Shown here one piece after another: positions 1 to 12,593 of a stretch of 64,000 nucleotides of DNA. Source of the stretch: Celoporthe dispersa (Eukaryota; Ascomycota; Sordariomycetes; Diaporthales; Cryphonectriaceae). A program made the translations under genes and the position numbers. Each line of letters begins with the position of its first letter. Positions within the stretch are counted from its first letter, which is position 1. The stretch is from NCBI GenBank assembly GCA_016584495.1, contig WAID01000001.1:1736001-1800000 (forward strand). The letters run 5' to 3'. The notes under the pieces are model-generated. The model was given only the letters and a program-made list of their open reading frames with translations, made no database searches and was not told the DNA's origin.

Positions 1-1622
1 GGGGTGGGCAGGGTGTGGAAAGACGAGGAGGTCAAAAGTGATCCACCACAGCACAGCACAGAATAAAGCCGGGAAGGGTTGCACGGTAAATAGCGTGGTA
101 AAAATAGGCGAACGACTCCGATCAAGGGAGTACGATAATATACAACAGACCTTGACGCCTCTTTGCCGATCCAAAGTAGAAAAAGTATACTGACCGGCTC
201 CGTACTACTACACCCTCATGCCAATGAAGCCCCGAAGTTCTGCCTCTTTCTTTTTTTTTCTTTCTTCTTCTCCTCTTCTTTTTGTTTTGGCGCGGGAGGG
301 GACGGACGCCCTGCCGCCCCACACCCGAGCTTAAAATATGCTTGCTTTCTTTCCTTGTCTCAGCCACCTGCAAGACGGCGGAAATTTGACAGGTGGCTTA
401 CTAGCTTGGTCTTGACTCTAACCTGCGCCCTTTCGATGCCGCTATCGTGACAAACCTGTGGGATTGGGGGCGAGATCGGGCGCGGAAGCCTTGAGAGTGC
501 CACTTAGGCTATTATTTTTTTTTCTTTCTTGTCTTTCTTCTCTTGGCCTCTACCGAAGGATTACTTATTGCCGTAAGATGGGACGGGCCAAGTCAGCCCG
601 AGGAGGTGGTCATCATGGTACCTGCTGTACTAATAGAACGAATTGCCGGACAAGGTGTGGTAGTGGCGGAGGGCTGTCCGCACCTCGTGTCAGCCATGCC
701 GGCACTCATCTGGGCCCTTTTTTTTAAAAATTTTTTTTTATTCTTGTTGACTCTTCTTTCCCCTGCTGGTGTTGTCATCCCCAGCTGCACAGGTCCCTGC
801 AGCCAGCCAGTGAGTCAGTCAACGCGACAGCAACGAGATGATGGAAGTGACAGTGGGTAGATCGGCCCAAAAAAACATATCAGGTCTAGACAGACACACA
901 TTAATGATCAGTGACATCCCAGAAGGTCGAGTGCCTCAAGGCTCAGGGGTAAGAACTTCTCCATATTGTCTGCCACAAGAGACCACTACAGACAACAGCT
1001 ATTGTTCTCTAGCAAGATCTGCCTCTCTCTCTCTCTCTCTCTCTTCTGTACATGTTCTTCTTCTTCCCCCCCTGACTTGATTTGGCCCTCCTTTTCCCTT
1101 AGCTCGGCTCATCGGGGTGACCCTCCCCGAGTCGACCAGCCAGGCCGTGCCATGTCCGTTTCCCAAACGTACGTACATGCCATCTATCAGTCACATCAAC
1201 ATGTCTTCTTTTCCTCCCGCCCCCTCCGTTCAACCCCTTGTCAACATGTACAGTCATCCACTGACATGTATTACAAAGAAAAAGAGAAACCAGCAATAAT
1301 AAAAAAAAGGAACAAAAATAAAAACAACAACAACAAAAGTGGTAATAATGAAATGGCCCGTGCAATCATAGGAATTGTACTCGCTCAGAGAGATGAGTCG
1401 TCAGGTGAGAAAAAAGGTCGAGAAAGTAAAGGCGATACCAAGCTTCTGGTGGGTATATCGAAGCAACAAGGAGGCGGCCAACATCATCAGCACGGGAAAC
1501 AAAGCATCGCACAGCAGCTGCTGTCCATACGCCAAGGCCCTCAGGAAGGAAAAGATAGAAAGAAAGAAAAAAAAGAGTGGGAGAAAAGGGGGTGAGGGCT
1601 ACTAGACCTCGCAGTTCCACTC
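1..1622. other. Intergenic, low complexity
   Basis: No supportable gene. The stretch holds pyrimidine-rich and A-rich low-complexity runs and a (CT)11 microsatellite near 1023. Short open frames here are rich in single-residue runs (F, S, K, N) and look like chance frames. It lies downstream of the SPA2 stop codon, so its right part probably includes the SPA2 3' UTR. Confidence 0.6.
1023..1044. repeat. (CT)11 microsatellite
   Basis: Uninterrupted CT dinucleotide run read directly from the sequence, in intergenic DNA. Confidence 0.9.
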
Positions 1623-4465
1623 CTAAGAGAAGTCGACGTTGGCCGTGATGAGCTGGTCGATCCTCTGCACGAGCTCCTTGGTCTCGCGAGCGATCTCAAA
1701 GGCGATGGGAGGCAGGGTCTGCGTCCACATGCGCCACTCGCGGTCGCCCTCGCCCTTTCCGCCGGCCGCGAGGTCATGTCCCCGCTCGCCGGCCTCCATC
1801 AGCCGCTGCTGGCTGTCGTAGAGACGTCCGAGCATGTCGCCATGGCCAGACTGCTCCGTCTCGTTGATGACCCGCCGACGGTGTCGACGATGGTGCGGAT
1901 CTGCGGGTCGATCTGGTTCATGTCGGCGGCGCCACGGATGGAACCCACAAGGCCTTGGATGGTCTGCACCAGGTTGGCGGTCTGATCGTCAAGGTACATC
2001 TGTCCAGCTGTTGTGTCAGAGAAGAAGACGAAAGAGGTCGGGAAGGATTAGCTAGCTGCTCACCTTGAGATCTTCCGTGTTGACGTCGACCTGGCGCGGT
2101 CCGTATCCGTTGGGAGCGGGCGCGTAGCCGTTGCCATTCGCCTTGTTATAGGTCTCGACAGACTCGCGAGGGGAGCTGATCGGGCTGTAGGCCGAGGAGT
2201 CTATGCTGCTCCTCCTCCCGAGGCCCTGGAAGGGAGGCGGAGGTGGCAGGTCTTGCGGGTAGGGGTCCGCCTGGTAGGCACTCTGGATAGACTGCGACTT
2301 GGCAGTGCGCGGCGAGAAGAATCCTGCAGACTCGACCGGGGTCACGGTTCCGTCGTCCTCCTCCTCGAGCTCGCCGTCGGGAGTGATCCGGATCTTGACG
2401 AGGCGGAGGAGCTCCACCATGGCGGCAACGAGGTTGGAGGCCGCGGCATCGAGCAGAGAGACAGGGGCGATGCCGGCCGACGTGGCAAAAGTCTTGGAGG
2501 CGGTGATCATGCTGTTGGCAGCTGACGATACGCGGCCCTTGAGCTGCTTCCGGTGCCTCTGCGACTGCTCGTCGGCGGCCGGCTTGGCGTCCAGGTCCTT
2601 GGCGATGCGCCGCACGCTCATGACAACGCTCTTCATGGCATCGATGACCGTGTCGGGCTGCTCCACGCGTGCCCGGCGGAGCAGCTCGTCGATGGCGACC
2701 TGGAACTTGGTGACGTGCAAGTCCTTGACAACGCCGGCGTCATCCGTGAAGCTCTGGTCGCGGACGAACCGGCCGGCGTCATTGCCCGAGGGCAGGCTCA
2801 CAGACGAGCTCCGCATGCCGCGGAGCTGCGTCTTTGCCCTGGCGTAGCGGTTGCGCCAGTCGCGGACCTCCTGCTCGAGGGTCTCGATCGTCTTCTCCAG
2901 CTCGCCCTGCTTGGCCCATGATGACCCGCTCTGCTCCGAGAGCTGCTTCATCTCGCGCAGGAACTCCTGTGCCTCCCGCCGGACCTGGGCTGTCGTCTCG
3001 CGCTGCTCGCTCAGGGCCGCCCGCAGCTCCTCGTTCTCTCGCTCGAGCTCGGGGTCTGCGCGCCCCGCCCCTGCGCCGGCCGATGCCTCCATATCCTCAC
3101 GCAGCTGGCGGGTCTCGCTGGCATGCTCGTCCCGCAGCCGGTCGAGCTCATCCCTGAGCGCATCGTTCAGGTTCTGGGCCTCGGTGAGCTTGCTCTCCAG
3201 GTCCAGGCGCATGTTCGACCACTCCTGTTTTTGTGCATCCGCGGCATTCGAGCGGGAGCGCTCCTGGTCCAGGACCCCGCTCATCTCCTCGTCCTTCTTT
3301 CTCAGGTCGTCTTCCAAGCTGCTGAGCTTCTCCTGCAGCTCTCGCACCTGGCCCTCGTAGTCGGAGATGATCTGCTTGTCCTTCTGGTGAGAAGGCGTAC
3401 ACGGTTAGTCTCCATGATCAGCATCTGTGATAAGGGTCTCGGCTCACCTCTGATGAGCCGCCATCGCCTCTCCCCATGTTGTTCGCGGCATAAGGATCTT
3501 GTGCGTCGTCGAAGCCATCGTCATCCTCTTCCACCATGGTACTCTTGTTTGGTATTATCGTGTTCTGCTGGGACTGCTTAGGTTGAGGTCGGTCGTAGTT
3601 GCTCGGCGGCATGCCGGGGAGGGAGGGATATCGTAGGCATCCTGGAGGGCGCCGCGGATGGAGGAAGCGTTACTGGGCTGTCGCCGGCTGGGCCCTCGAG
3701 GGGGGAAGCCGCTCATGGCGGTCCCAGGCCGACTGGGGGCTCGTGTCGACACCGGGCTCGACAGTCGCGGGATGTCGCCCGCCACAAAGCGAGGGAACCT
3801 CCGCTCCAGCTCGCAGAAGACATCTGTGGCGAGATCGCGGAACCTCGGGGGGCCGAGCGACGAGAGCTTCTGCCGCGCCTGGTTGCGCTTCGGGTGGAAG
3901 TTGTCCTCTGGGAGGAGGTACGGCGGCGGCCCGACGCTCGGGGGCGCGTTGGGCGGTCTCCTGCTGAAGGCCTGTCTCCGCAGCAGCTCGTCGAAGACAT
4001 CAGTACTGAGTTCGTAGAACTGTACCGAGGTCAGGCGCTGCAGCTTGTCGCGGGCCTTGTTCTGAGGCGGCGTCGGCTTGCCGTCGCGCGACGTCTGCGA
4101 GAGGTAGCGCTTGAGCGCGACATAGTGCTCTCCCAGTATTGCCTCAGTATCCGGCTCTCTCCTGCTGCGGCCGCCCTCGCTCCTCGCGTAGATATCCGTG
4201 GCTGTGCTCGAGCGGCCGATCGAGGGAGGCGGCGAGGGCCGCCGGCGCTCCTGGGCCCTGGTGGGAATCCGCCGTTCATGGGGCCGTTTCCGCCTCCTGA
4301 GTATGGTGGTGAAGCCAGCTGGCCCTGTTCTAGCATAGGATTGAGGTTGAGGCCTTGCATGGAGCTCTGGGTCGGGTAGGGACCATCGCTCTGCATCCCC
4401 GCCGGCCAGATGGTTCCTGTCGTCGACACGGGTGATAAAGGAGGGTTGGCGCGCGCGGCAAGCAT
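1623..4465 (-). CDS. SPA2: Polarisome scaffold SPA2
   Basis: Spa2 is a polarisome scaffold at hyphal tips and septa that organises formin and MAPK components. I read three exons: 4465-3448, 3383-2064 and 1999-1623, with two 64-nt introns (GTGAGC donors). The joined product is about 905 aa. Two Spa2-homology repeats lie near residues 102-160 (ALKRYLSQTSRDGK, then FYELSTDVFDELLRR) and 187-225 (FHPKRNQARQKLSSL). A long charged coiled coil follows at roughly 340-600, then a C-terminal domain (MYLDDQTANLVQTIQGLV). The ATG at 4465 is the first in frame before an LSPVS motif like that of homologues. The frame breaks three times by one missing base: GGG at 4236-4238, GGGG at 3616-3619 and CCC at 1871-1873. 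Conserved sequence continues across each break, so I treat these as sequence errors. The family call is firm; the exact N-terminus is less so. Confidence 0.9.
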
Positions 4466-5734
4466 TCTTTCAGCACAGGGCGGGCGGTCCAGTGGCGATG
4501 GGCGGCTGGTGCGGCGTCAAGCTGGGCCTGAATGCGGCCCAGGGCTACAGTAGCGCGAGAGCGAAGCACACCAGGTTTGGATTCGACCCTGGTTTGATTG
4601 CCCCTTGTCCGTGGCCCTGCGTCGTCAAGGGCAAAAACCGCACGTTGGCGATCGTCAGGTGGACGGCGTCTGTCGGGAGCAGACGATTGGAGATGGTCTG
4701 GTGGTTTGGTCGCGCAGAACGACTCGAGCCCGTCAGCGGGTCGGGGCTGGGCTGGGCGCTGCGTTGTCGGTAATGTGTGCTGGCAGCCAGAGCCCCCTTT
4801 GCTCTTTTGGGTTGCCGATCGCCCACGTTTCCGAAGAATCAAACCGGCTGGCAGCCTGTGACGTGCGAGCAGTCTGTCTGGAAAATGTGAAACGTCGAAA
4901 TCGGCCAAATGGTCTGGGTAGGGGCTCCGTTGAGGCGGGTGGGAGTTCTTTTCTTTAATGCGGGAGGGGTCGCTGCGGCCTGTCGAAGAAGGGCTAAAGT
5001 GGACGCTGCAGGGGGGGGGGCGGGCTCCAAGGTAATAGGGGAGAATTAACCCTTTAACGGCCTTGCGGTAAGACAATTGATAGTAGTCGATGTCTTGCCC
5101 TCGAAAAAGAAGAAGGACATTAAAACAAAAAAAAAAAAAAGAGCCACGGCAATATACGAGGACGAGATCCAGCCAGGTCAGATCAGCTGCAAATGCCCGC
5201 CACCTGCTCTCGGCTCTGTCTCTCGCAGTCACGCTTCTCGAGTCCAATGATTAGACGAATAGGGATGGCGTCGTAGGCGCTCAAGACCAATCGATCCTCC
5301 TCCTGCGCGGGCGGGTCGTCAGACGAGTCAGTGTCGATTAACGAGCGGGCGCCGAGGCGTGCAGAATGTGGGGGTTGGAAGTCGGGTCGACACTGGCGAA
5401 CAAAGAAAGACTGCCTCGGAGAATCGAAGCGGTCTTAATAAAGAGCTCGAAAGAATTTGGCATGGAAAAAGGATTTCGGTCGCAGCGGTGGATGCGATCA
5501 CGGACCAGAGTGCCAGGGGTCCCAAGAGGCGCGCCTCAGCAGCGAGATGATGCAGTCTCGAGTTCGTTCGAAGGAGGATCCGAAGGGGTCGTGGACAGAT
5601 AAGGAGGCTGTTCGACAGCAGCAGCACCGTTGGGTGGAGTCGGGATATTAGGGATTAAGAAAGAAAGAAAAGAAAACAAGACACACAAGGAGGTAGGAGG
5701 AAGTAATGCGTGGGTATCGTATCGTTCTCGTAGG

Positions 5735-5782
5735 TGGTAGTAGTAGTAGTAGTGGTGGTGGTGGTGGTGGTGGTGGTGGTAG
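5735..5782. repeat. GTA/GTG trinucleotide repeat
   Basis: A block of about five GTA units followed by about nine GTG units, read directly. It is intergenic, about 1.3 kb upstream of the SPA2 start. Confidence 0.85.
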
Positions 5783-8159
5783 TATTCTGCCCCCGGCGAA
5801 CTCGAAATGACTCGGCTTGAATCGAAGGACAACAATGACACAGGCTGTTCTGGGAACTGGAAGAAGCAAACCTAGTCCGTAGGTCGAGGGAATGAGTACG
5901 GTAGAATAAAAAATAAGTAAATGAAGACCCGGCCGACTGGGGAGGAAGCGTCAAACGGCTCAAGTTGGGGGTCAAGGTGGAGGAGGAGGTGAGGAAGGGA
6001 GCGTGGGCGAGGCGAGCAGGTGAGTGACCGCACAGGATACCATTCCACGCATCAACGACTACCTAACCGTACAAGAGAGACAAAGAGAGCTCTGCATGAA
6101 GGAGGTGGAGGGGGGGAGCGGGCGCAAGGTATTTTCAAGATGGTGAGTTAACCAGCAAGAAAAAGAAAAAGAGAAAAAAAAAAAGAAAAGAAGAAGAAGA
6201 AAAAAAAAAGGAGGAGTAGGATGAGGAGCAGGGAAAATGGCCGATGGGGTTTGACGGACAAGATCAAGATTGTCGGTCAGGGCCCCAGCAGGCCTCAAGC
6301 AAGGAAAAAGAAGGGAAAAAAAAAGGTGACGAGCATGCACTAGGGCATCAATCAGTACAGTAGCCCATTTTCCTGACTGCATAGCAGAGATGCATCTAGA
6401 TGGGGTATTCAATTTGGCAAATGCCTGTCTGGGTTGTACTGTACAAAATGCCTACTGTATAGTACGTACTATTCTGGTACATGCTATCCATCGACTGGCT
6501 CCTCCTTGTGCCGGCGAGCCAGTAGATTAATTACATAGCTGGAGTACTTTGTACTATGGCAATAACAACACCCTTTAGCCCACGGCTACTGGCTACCACA
6601 TGCAGGTACAGCCTTGCTGCTTGTACCCCTGGCTAGACCACTTTCGACATGTGCCAGGCTGCAGGCGTGACCACGCTGAGAGGTACTCATGTACCACAGT
6701 ACATACATCAGTTTAGCTATGGTATCATAGCACACTGACAAGGCCGGCAAGACCTGGTTCACTGCATCTCCCCATTTGGCTAGTCATATCCGACTATTTG
6801 GACGGGGAAAGATGGAAAGAGAAATAAAAGATAAAAATAAAAAAGAAAATAGAAAATAACGTCACTCCGCGTGGTGCTGGCTCAGGCCAACCTGCAGTCG
6901 CCATCTGCCAACCTCTGAGCACATACAGCATACATTTCCTAGCAAGAGCACACAGAGCAGCCAGCGGAGGCAAAACACCATCTCACTGTCAGGCCCTGAT
7001 GCAATTTTTTTCTTCTTTTTTTTTTTCATTTGTCGCTTTCTGGAAGGAGCACCCTCGAGCAGCCCTCTGCCCCAAGGGGTGGCCCTGACCGCGCCTGTCC
7101 CTGGCCAATAAGACGCCCCCTCCCTCGCCCTCCCCAATCTCCAGTGATCCTAGCCCGTGGCCTAGCTGACCCCACCCCCTGACCCAGGTCCGTCCCTGGT
7201 GTGGGGCTTCTCATAATATCCACAGGGCAGCAGCAGTGGGGGATGGCCTCCCTCCGTCCGTCCCAGAGATTGGGTTGTTCTGGAAAATATTGGAACACCT
7301 GTCACGGCGCCTGCTGTGGCTTGCGCAAGGCGCCTGTGATAAGGAGAAGGAGGAGGGAGAGAGAAAGTATCACCGGGTAGCTCGGAAGTACGTGCATTTC
7401 CTCACTACGTTCAACCTGGTCGGGCGAGGATCAGGATCAAGACAGAAGAGAAAGAGAGAGAAAAGGCAGAGAGATGGCCAGGCCACCACACAGGCTGCCT
7501 CCCATGACGACAATCCCTCTCTAATAATCCTCAATCATCATCCCGCTCGGAAACGACCGTCGGTGTCTAGCAGTATTCCGTGCCTGTCGATCACATGGTC
7601 TCGACCACCGGGGCCCGAGGGAGGGAAAGAAAAAAGAAAAGAGCAGGGGGGGGGCAAGACAGATGAGCGAGGGAATGGAATGGGAGAGGGCTTGCTCGGC
7701 CAGCAGAGCATCACTAGGGAAGGAGAGGGCCACGAGGTGAAATGAGATATCAGGCCCGATCCCTCACTCCCCCCTCTCGAAGCGCCAAAGAGTCCATCTT
7801 TTTTTACATCCACGTGTGTCGCTTGGTGCTGCTGCACGACATGCACGTAGCCGTGTCTATCATTACTCAACATGGCCCGCCCTCAGCCCTAAGCTGCGAA
7901 ACAGAAAAAGGCAGAGAGAGAGAAAAAAAAAAAGATCACCACCATCCCAGGCGACCGTCTACGATCCGGGTCGATTCTCCTCAACGGGCGGGAAGGAAAT
8001 CTTCTGTGCTTAACCTCGCCAAGCTCGCTCCCGCTCTGGCGGCTTGTACTAAGTACCATAGTAGAAAGAGAATGGGGGGGACCCGGCGCCACCGTGGGCC
8101 CTAATAGTCCATCCAGGAGGGGGGGGGGGGAAATGGATGGGATTTCTCTGAGTGTATCC

Positions 8160-8166
<7 letters not shown>

Positions 8167-8190
<24 letters not shown>
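8167..8190. repeat. Poly-T tract (T24)
   Basis: Run of 24 T read directly, in the intergenic region between SSU72 and SPA2. Its length is uncertain given the homopolymer errors elsewhere in the window. Confidence 0.8.
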
Positions 8191-9244
8191 GGTCTTCTCC
8201 GTCTTTCCTCATTTTTTCTCTCTTCTTCTCGGCATCTAGGCCATCAAATCCGACACTATTAGACCTGAGGGCAGATTGTAATCTCGGCCCTTTGGGAGGG
8301 GGGGAGACCCAGCACTTTGAGGCTGCTCAGCCTCAGTCGCGTCCCCCCCTGCCTTGTCCATGCAGCCAGCAGCCCTGGCACATCCCTGGTCAGCATCCTG
8401 TTGACCCAGCAGATGGGACGACGGAACTCGACGGTGACAGCCGTTGGCACGATTGAAGCTTGTTTCCGGTACGGCAGAGTGTCAGGTCGCACTGCCGTGC
8501 ATCGCCCAAGAAAGACTTTTTCTTTTCGTCCGATCTTGCCCAGCGCCGACGACTGTGGATTGGGCTTGGCCCTTGACCTTGATCTCTGACAGTCCAGTCG
8601 GCTTTCGAGAGAAGAAGAAAACAGAAGACGAAACCCCGTAGGGCAGAAGGAGAAGAACCCGTGGAGACGGGGAACTTGCCTGGTAGAGTTTTCTATTTTT
8701 GACCAGGCATTGAACTCCTCCTGTTTGTGCCAGCGGTGATTCGGAGACGTTTATACCCTCCTGATCAGCCTGCCCCCCTCCCTCCCCCCCAGCCAGGTAC
8801 GAATGCAGCCTCCCGAGCTTCCGTGGTAATGGTATGGATTCTCGGATATGCCATGTTAGGAAAATGATGCGGAACCTTCCTGGCCAGGGTAGATAGGCTA
8901 TGGGCTAAACGCTGCGTACCAGACATGCGTGCAACTCAATTCAATTTACGAGCTCGCTCGCAAAAACAGGGAGTCTGACTTCATTCGTATTGCTGTTTAG
9001 GGAGTATTGGGCGCTGTCACAAAGATGTGTCATCTCGACTTTCAGGTCTGGACAAGACCAATGGGTATCGTTGGTGCCTTATAGAGGGGGAAGAGAGGAA
9101 AGATAAAATTTGAGAGCCCATCGCCGAGATCGAAGCGGCTCAAACGTCCTCCCAAGTTCACATCTTGCGTGGCCAGTCGCAATCCGTCCAACACAAGCCA
9201 GATATGAACGAAATCCGGCCGGCGTTCTAGCGAGATGATCTCCT

Positions 9245-10110
9245 TCAGAACCACGACAGGGTCCAGGTGGCGGGCAGGTTAGGCCACCTCTCCTGCCACT
9301 CCGCAATCACATCTGGGACTCTCTCGTCAAAGCCGGCCCTGGCTGCAATGCTGCCGCCGTCAAATGCCGCAGCACCAACCGCCTCCCTCTCCTCCGCAGC
9401 GACCTTGTTCAGCGAGGTCGCCAGGTCCACGATCCCCCTCCCACCGACCGCCGCCTCCTCGTGATTGTCCTTGATATCGACATTGATGACGTGGACCGGC
9501 CTGTTGAGCGGGCTGCCCCTCGCGAGCAGGTCCTCCACCACCCCGTCCCAGCATCTCTCCTCACAGGTGATCACCACGTCCACGATGCCCGTCTCCGTGC
9601 CCTCGTAGCCCTGATAGTGTTTCTGCCCTGCCCGGGGAGCCCCGATCTGCCAGTCCTGCCACCTCTCCGGGCCCCATTTTATGCCGCGGTTGCGGTCTAG
9701 CATGGTGAGCAGGCCGTTGGCGCGATACAGGCGGGGGTCTTTGGCCTCGAGCTCCCTGTACATGCTGTCGTAGGAGGTCTTGTCGAAGTGGTAGGTGTTG
9801 GGCTGGGTGATGGTAGGGCCGGGGAGGCGAACGAGGGAGCCGGTACCAAAGGAGATCACGGGAAAGCCCGCCTGGGCGAGACGGAGATGACCTTCCATGG
9901 ATCTGGAGACGGGGTCAGCAAGGACGCTCCACAACAAGTGGGGGAATGCAGGTCGGCAGGGAGCTGTGGACGGAGGCGGGCAAACGCATACCTGTTCTGG
10001 TTGCTGGCGCAGACAGTGCAGAAGCGCAGCTTGAAATCGGACCCTTGGCCGGCGCCATTCTGTGCTGCGGGAGCAGCTGCGGCTCCGTTCGTAGACTCGG
10101 TGGTCGCCAT
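9245..10110 (-). CDS. SSU72: RNA polymerase II CTD phosphatase SSU72
   Basis: Ssu72 removes phosphate from Ser5/Ser7 of the RNA polymerase II CTD and works with the cleavage/polyadenylation factor in transcription termination. There are two exons: 10110-9992 and 9902-9245, split by an 88-nt GT-AG intron (donor GTATGC). The product is 258 aa. The phosphatase P-loop CX5R is C34-ASNQN-R40, followed by SMEGHLRL, and the intron interrupts the R40 codon. Other family blocks are YHFDKTSYDSMYREL, CEERCWDGVVEDLL and HVINVDIKDNHEEA. The protein is longer than the yeast (206 aa) and human (194 aa) forms because of an N-terminal A/Q-rich tail and an insert around GAPRAGQKHYQG. It is divergent from the NBP2-like gene across 2.5 kb. 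No frame defect is seen. Confidence 0.95.
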
Positions 10111-12593
10111 AGTCTCGTCGGGCGGTCGTAAAAAACCTCGCGGACTGGACCCGACTGTCGGGGCTGGATCGGGGTCAGTAGAAGTTCACGGCCCTCGAAA
10201 CAGTGGGATACAGCTGCGGGAGAAAGAAGACGGCGTGCAATCAGATATGAAATAGCGTAATAGTAAAAAGAGTCATCAAGTGGTCAGACAGCTCCAATAT
10301 TGAAATTCATCAGGTACCGCGAATGTTGGTCAAGGTTTTGCTTTGGGGGAGAAGAGGAGGGGGAGAGGGTTTAACCTACCAGCCAAATGGTGAAGAGGCC
10401 AATTGCAACGTTGAGGTTGCGATCGATGCTGGTCTCAGACAACCGTCAAGAGACGGGTCATGTCGTAGGGCCTGTCACTTCATCCGCTGCCGAGTTTTGT
10501 CGCGGGTCAGCAACCACACTATCGTGATTGTTGTGTTATATTGTATTCGGTGGGTTGGGCAGTTTCTGGGAGGGAAGTTTGCAAGCTTGAGGCTGTCCAC
10601 CTCTGAGAAGGCTTGGGCGTAGGCGTTGTGGGGCAGGCAAGCAAAGCGGGCCTAGTAGCTAGGATTTGATTGGCCCTTTCACAGTAGGGCGGATGCAAGT
10701 GTCTTTTTGGGTGTGTCAGGCGCCGCCGAGGTATTCCATACTCTCTGCATGTGCAATGGCAATAATCTACTGTATAGCAGTACTACACTATACTACCTGT
10801 GCATGTCGTGCCGCTGTAGAGTCGATAACGACCCCCAAAAATAGAACAAGAAGAATCGCATCTTCGTCAGATCATCATTGATAAATGGGGTACGTCGGAA
10901 ATGACATTTTGGCAAATCTCATCTGGATTCGATCGTAGCCTAGCCATAGAGAGGCGATATAAATCGTCATGAGGAATCACAAAACGTCCGAGCGGCCATG
11001 TGGGCGCAGGGAAGCTTTGGAAGATCTGGTCGATATCTACATGATCCATGTTCCGCGGGAGTTCTTTGCGTCTGGTACCATATAGGACCTAGAAAACACC
11101 GTTCAGACGTACTCGAGACGAGTCAGTGCCATTCGTATGGGGGATGGCCCTTATCTTGAGTTCTTTTGTTCATGACGTTGAAGCATTTATAGGGAACTCT
11201 CCTCGACAGCTGAGTCGACACGGATCACTAGATCGTGCTAATGGCCGGATATCAGGCGCTCCAGGTGATAAGTGGACACTGTAAACTGTATGAGAAGTCC
11301 TAGAGAGCGCCCAAGGCTGCCGACAGAACTGGCGGGTCTCGTTCCTGCGTCGAGTTCGAGGTCGAGGTCGAGGCCGAGGGCGTCCCAGCCAGAGGATAGA
11401 GAGAGGATCGTGCGTCGCTGGCAGGATAGTATGGGCTCCTGTGGGCGGTGGAGAGCCGCCCCCCCCCTCCTCTCGCAACCAACTAACTTGATGCCCCTAG
11501 ACTCTTCTTTCGCCGCCGCTAAGACTACCACTGCCACCCCCAAGCCTCCCCGTGTGAATGTGAGAGTCACGAATTGTCCTCGTAATCGCATGCTAACAAC
11601 AAACCTCATACATGGTACAGATGATAACCTGGTGAGGGCCTGAAAACCTTAAGAGGTGATGACTGCTGCTGCTGCTGATCAGATCACGCAGATTATACGA
11701 GGTGAAAAGGTTATCAATTGTCACCTCGCATAAATTCAATTTCTCATCAAGACTGCTCAGTACTACACTAGTGTGTACTTTTTTTTACTGCCTGCTGCGT
11801 ACTTGGGTACGTCCTTTTTTAGTTGGCGTCTGCTGCCGCTGAGCCGCGGCGTCTAGCTTCGCCTTTTAAGCCCTTCCCACCCAGTCTGCTGCTGTAGTGG
11901 CACCCTACGCTAACACCGTCAGCGACAAAGGCCGCCGACCCTCACAGCCGCCGCCCGTCCTGCCTTTGGCTCCCTGACAAGGCCCCTGCCTATAGGTCTT
12001 GTAAGGCAAGGTGGTCGCAGCAGAAGCGGCCCTCTCTTCCCATCCTCAACCCAAACCCAGACTCTCACCCTGTTGATCCGAATCGAATCGTCCTCACGTC
12101 TCCACACACAAGCCTGGGGATCGAACTGACTCCTTGCAACACAGCACAAATTCTTTTGCACCGCCATCCCAGACCTTGCGGCTCCGCGAGGCTGACCTTC
12201 GCACGGTTTCCTCTCTCTGCTGACCACACCCATCCATACGTCCTCTCGCTCCTCCGCAAAACGACACACCACCGCTTGCATACCCTGTGTCCTGCTTGTT
12301 GCTGCTGTTGTCAACCGAACTGCCTTCTGCCACCAAAAACCATCCCGCCACGAGGCGCTCCGACTCAAAACCCCCCCACCTACTTTCTCCTCTCTCCCTC
12401 TCCCACCATCCCCCCCCCTCCCTCTATCAGATACTCGGAGCAGTCGCTTTTTGAGACGGACGGTGGAACCAGTTGCGGGTACGGCCAGGAAACCTTGCTC
12501 GACGATCTGGGCGCGATTGCCTCTGCGACATCGCACGCGACATTCGGAACGCCCAGCCTCCTCCTCCTCCTCCCCCCCCCCCCCTCGCCGGAC
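10111..12593. other. Divergent intergenic region SSU72 / NBP2-like
   Basis: No supportable gene. It holds the promoters of both flanking genes. The right third (about 11870-12593) is CT-rich, ends in a poly-C run (12571-12584) and looks like a long 5' leader of the SH3 gene. A short GTAC/TACT-rich patch sits at 10770-10800. Confidence 0.55.

Larger units (their letters stand above)
4466..9244. other. Long intergenic region upstream of SPA2
   Basis: No supportable gene in 4.8 kb. The part next to SPA2 is probably its promoter and leader. It contains a GTA/GTG trinucleotide repeat near 5735-5782, A-rich tracts near 6170-6210, a GTAC-rich patch at 6430-6710, and a T24 run at 8167-8190. The right end lies downstream of the SSU72 stop. 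Open frames in it are low complexity and lack recognisable domains. Confidence 0.6.

Noticed and set aside
4330..5247. 305-residue minus-strand frame upstream of SPA2
   Set aside because: It has R/P/S-rich composition and no domain. It overlaps the SPA2 start in another frame and covers its leader.
7236..7745. 169-residue + strand frame
   Set aside because: It has low-complexity Lys/Gly/Glu content and no splice or domain support.
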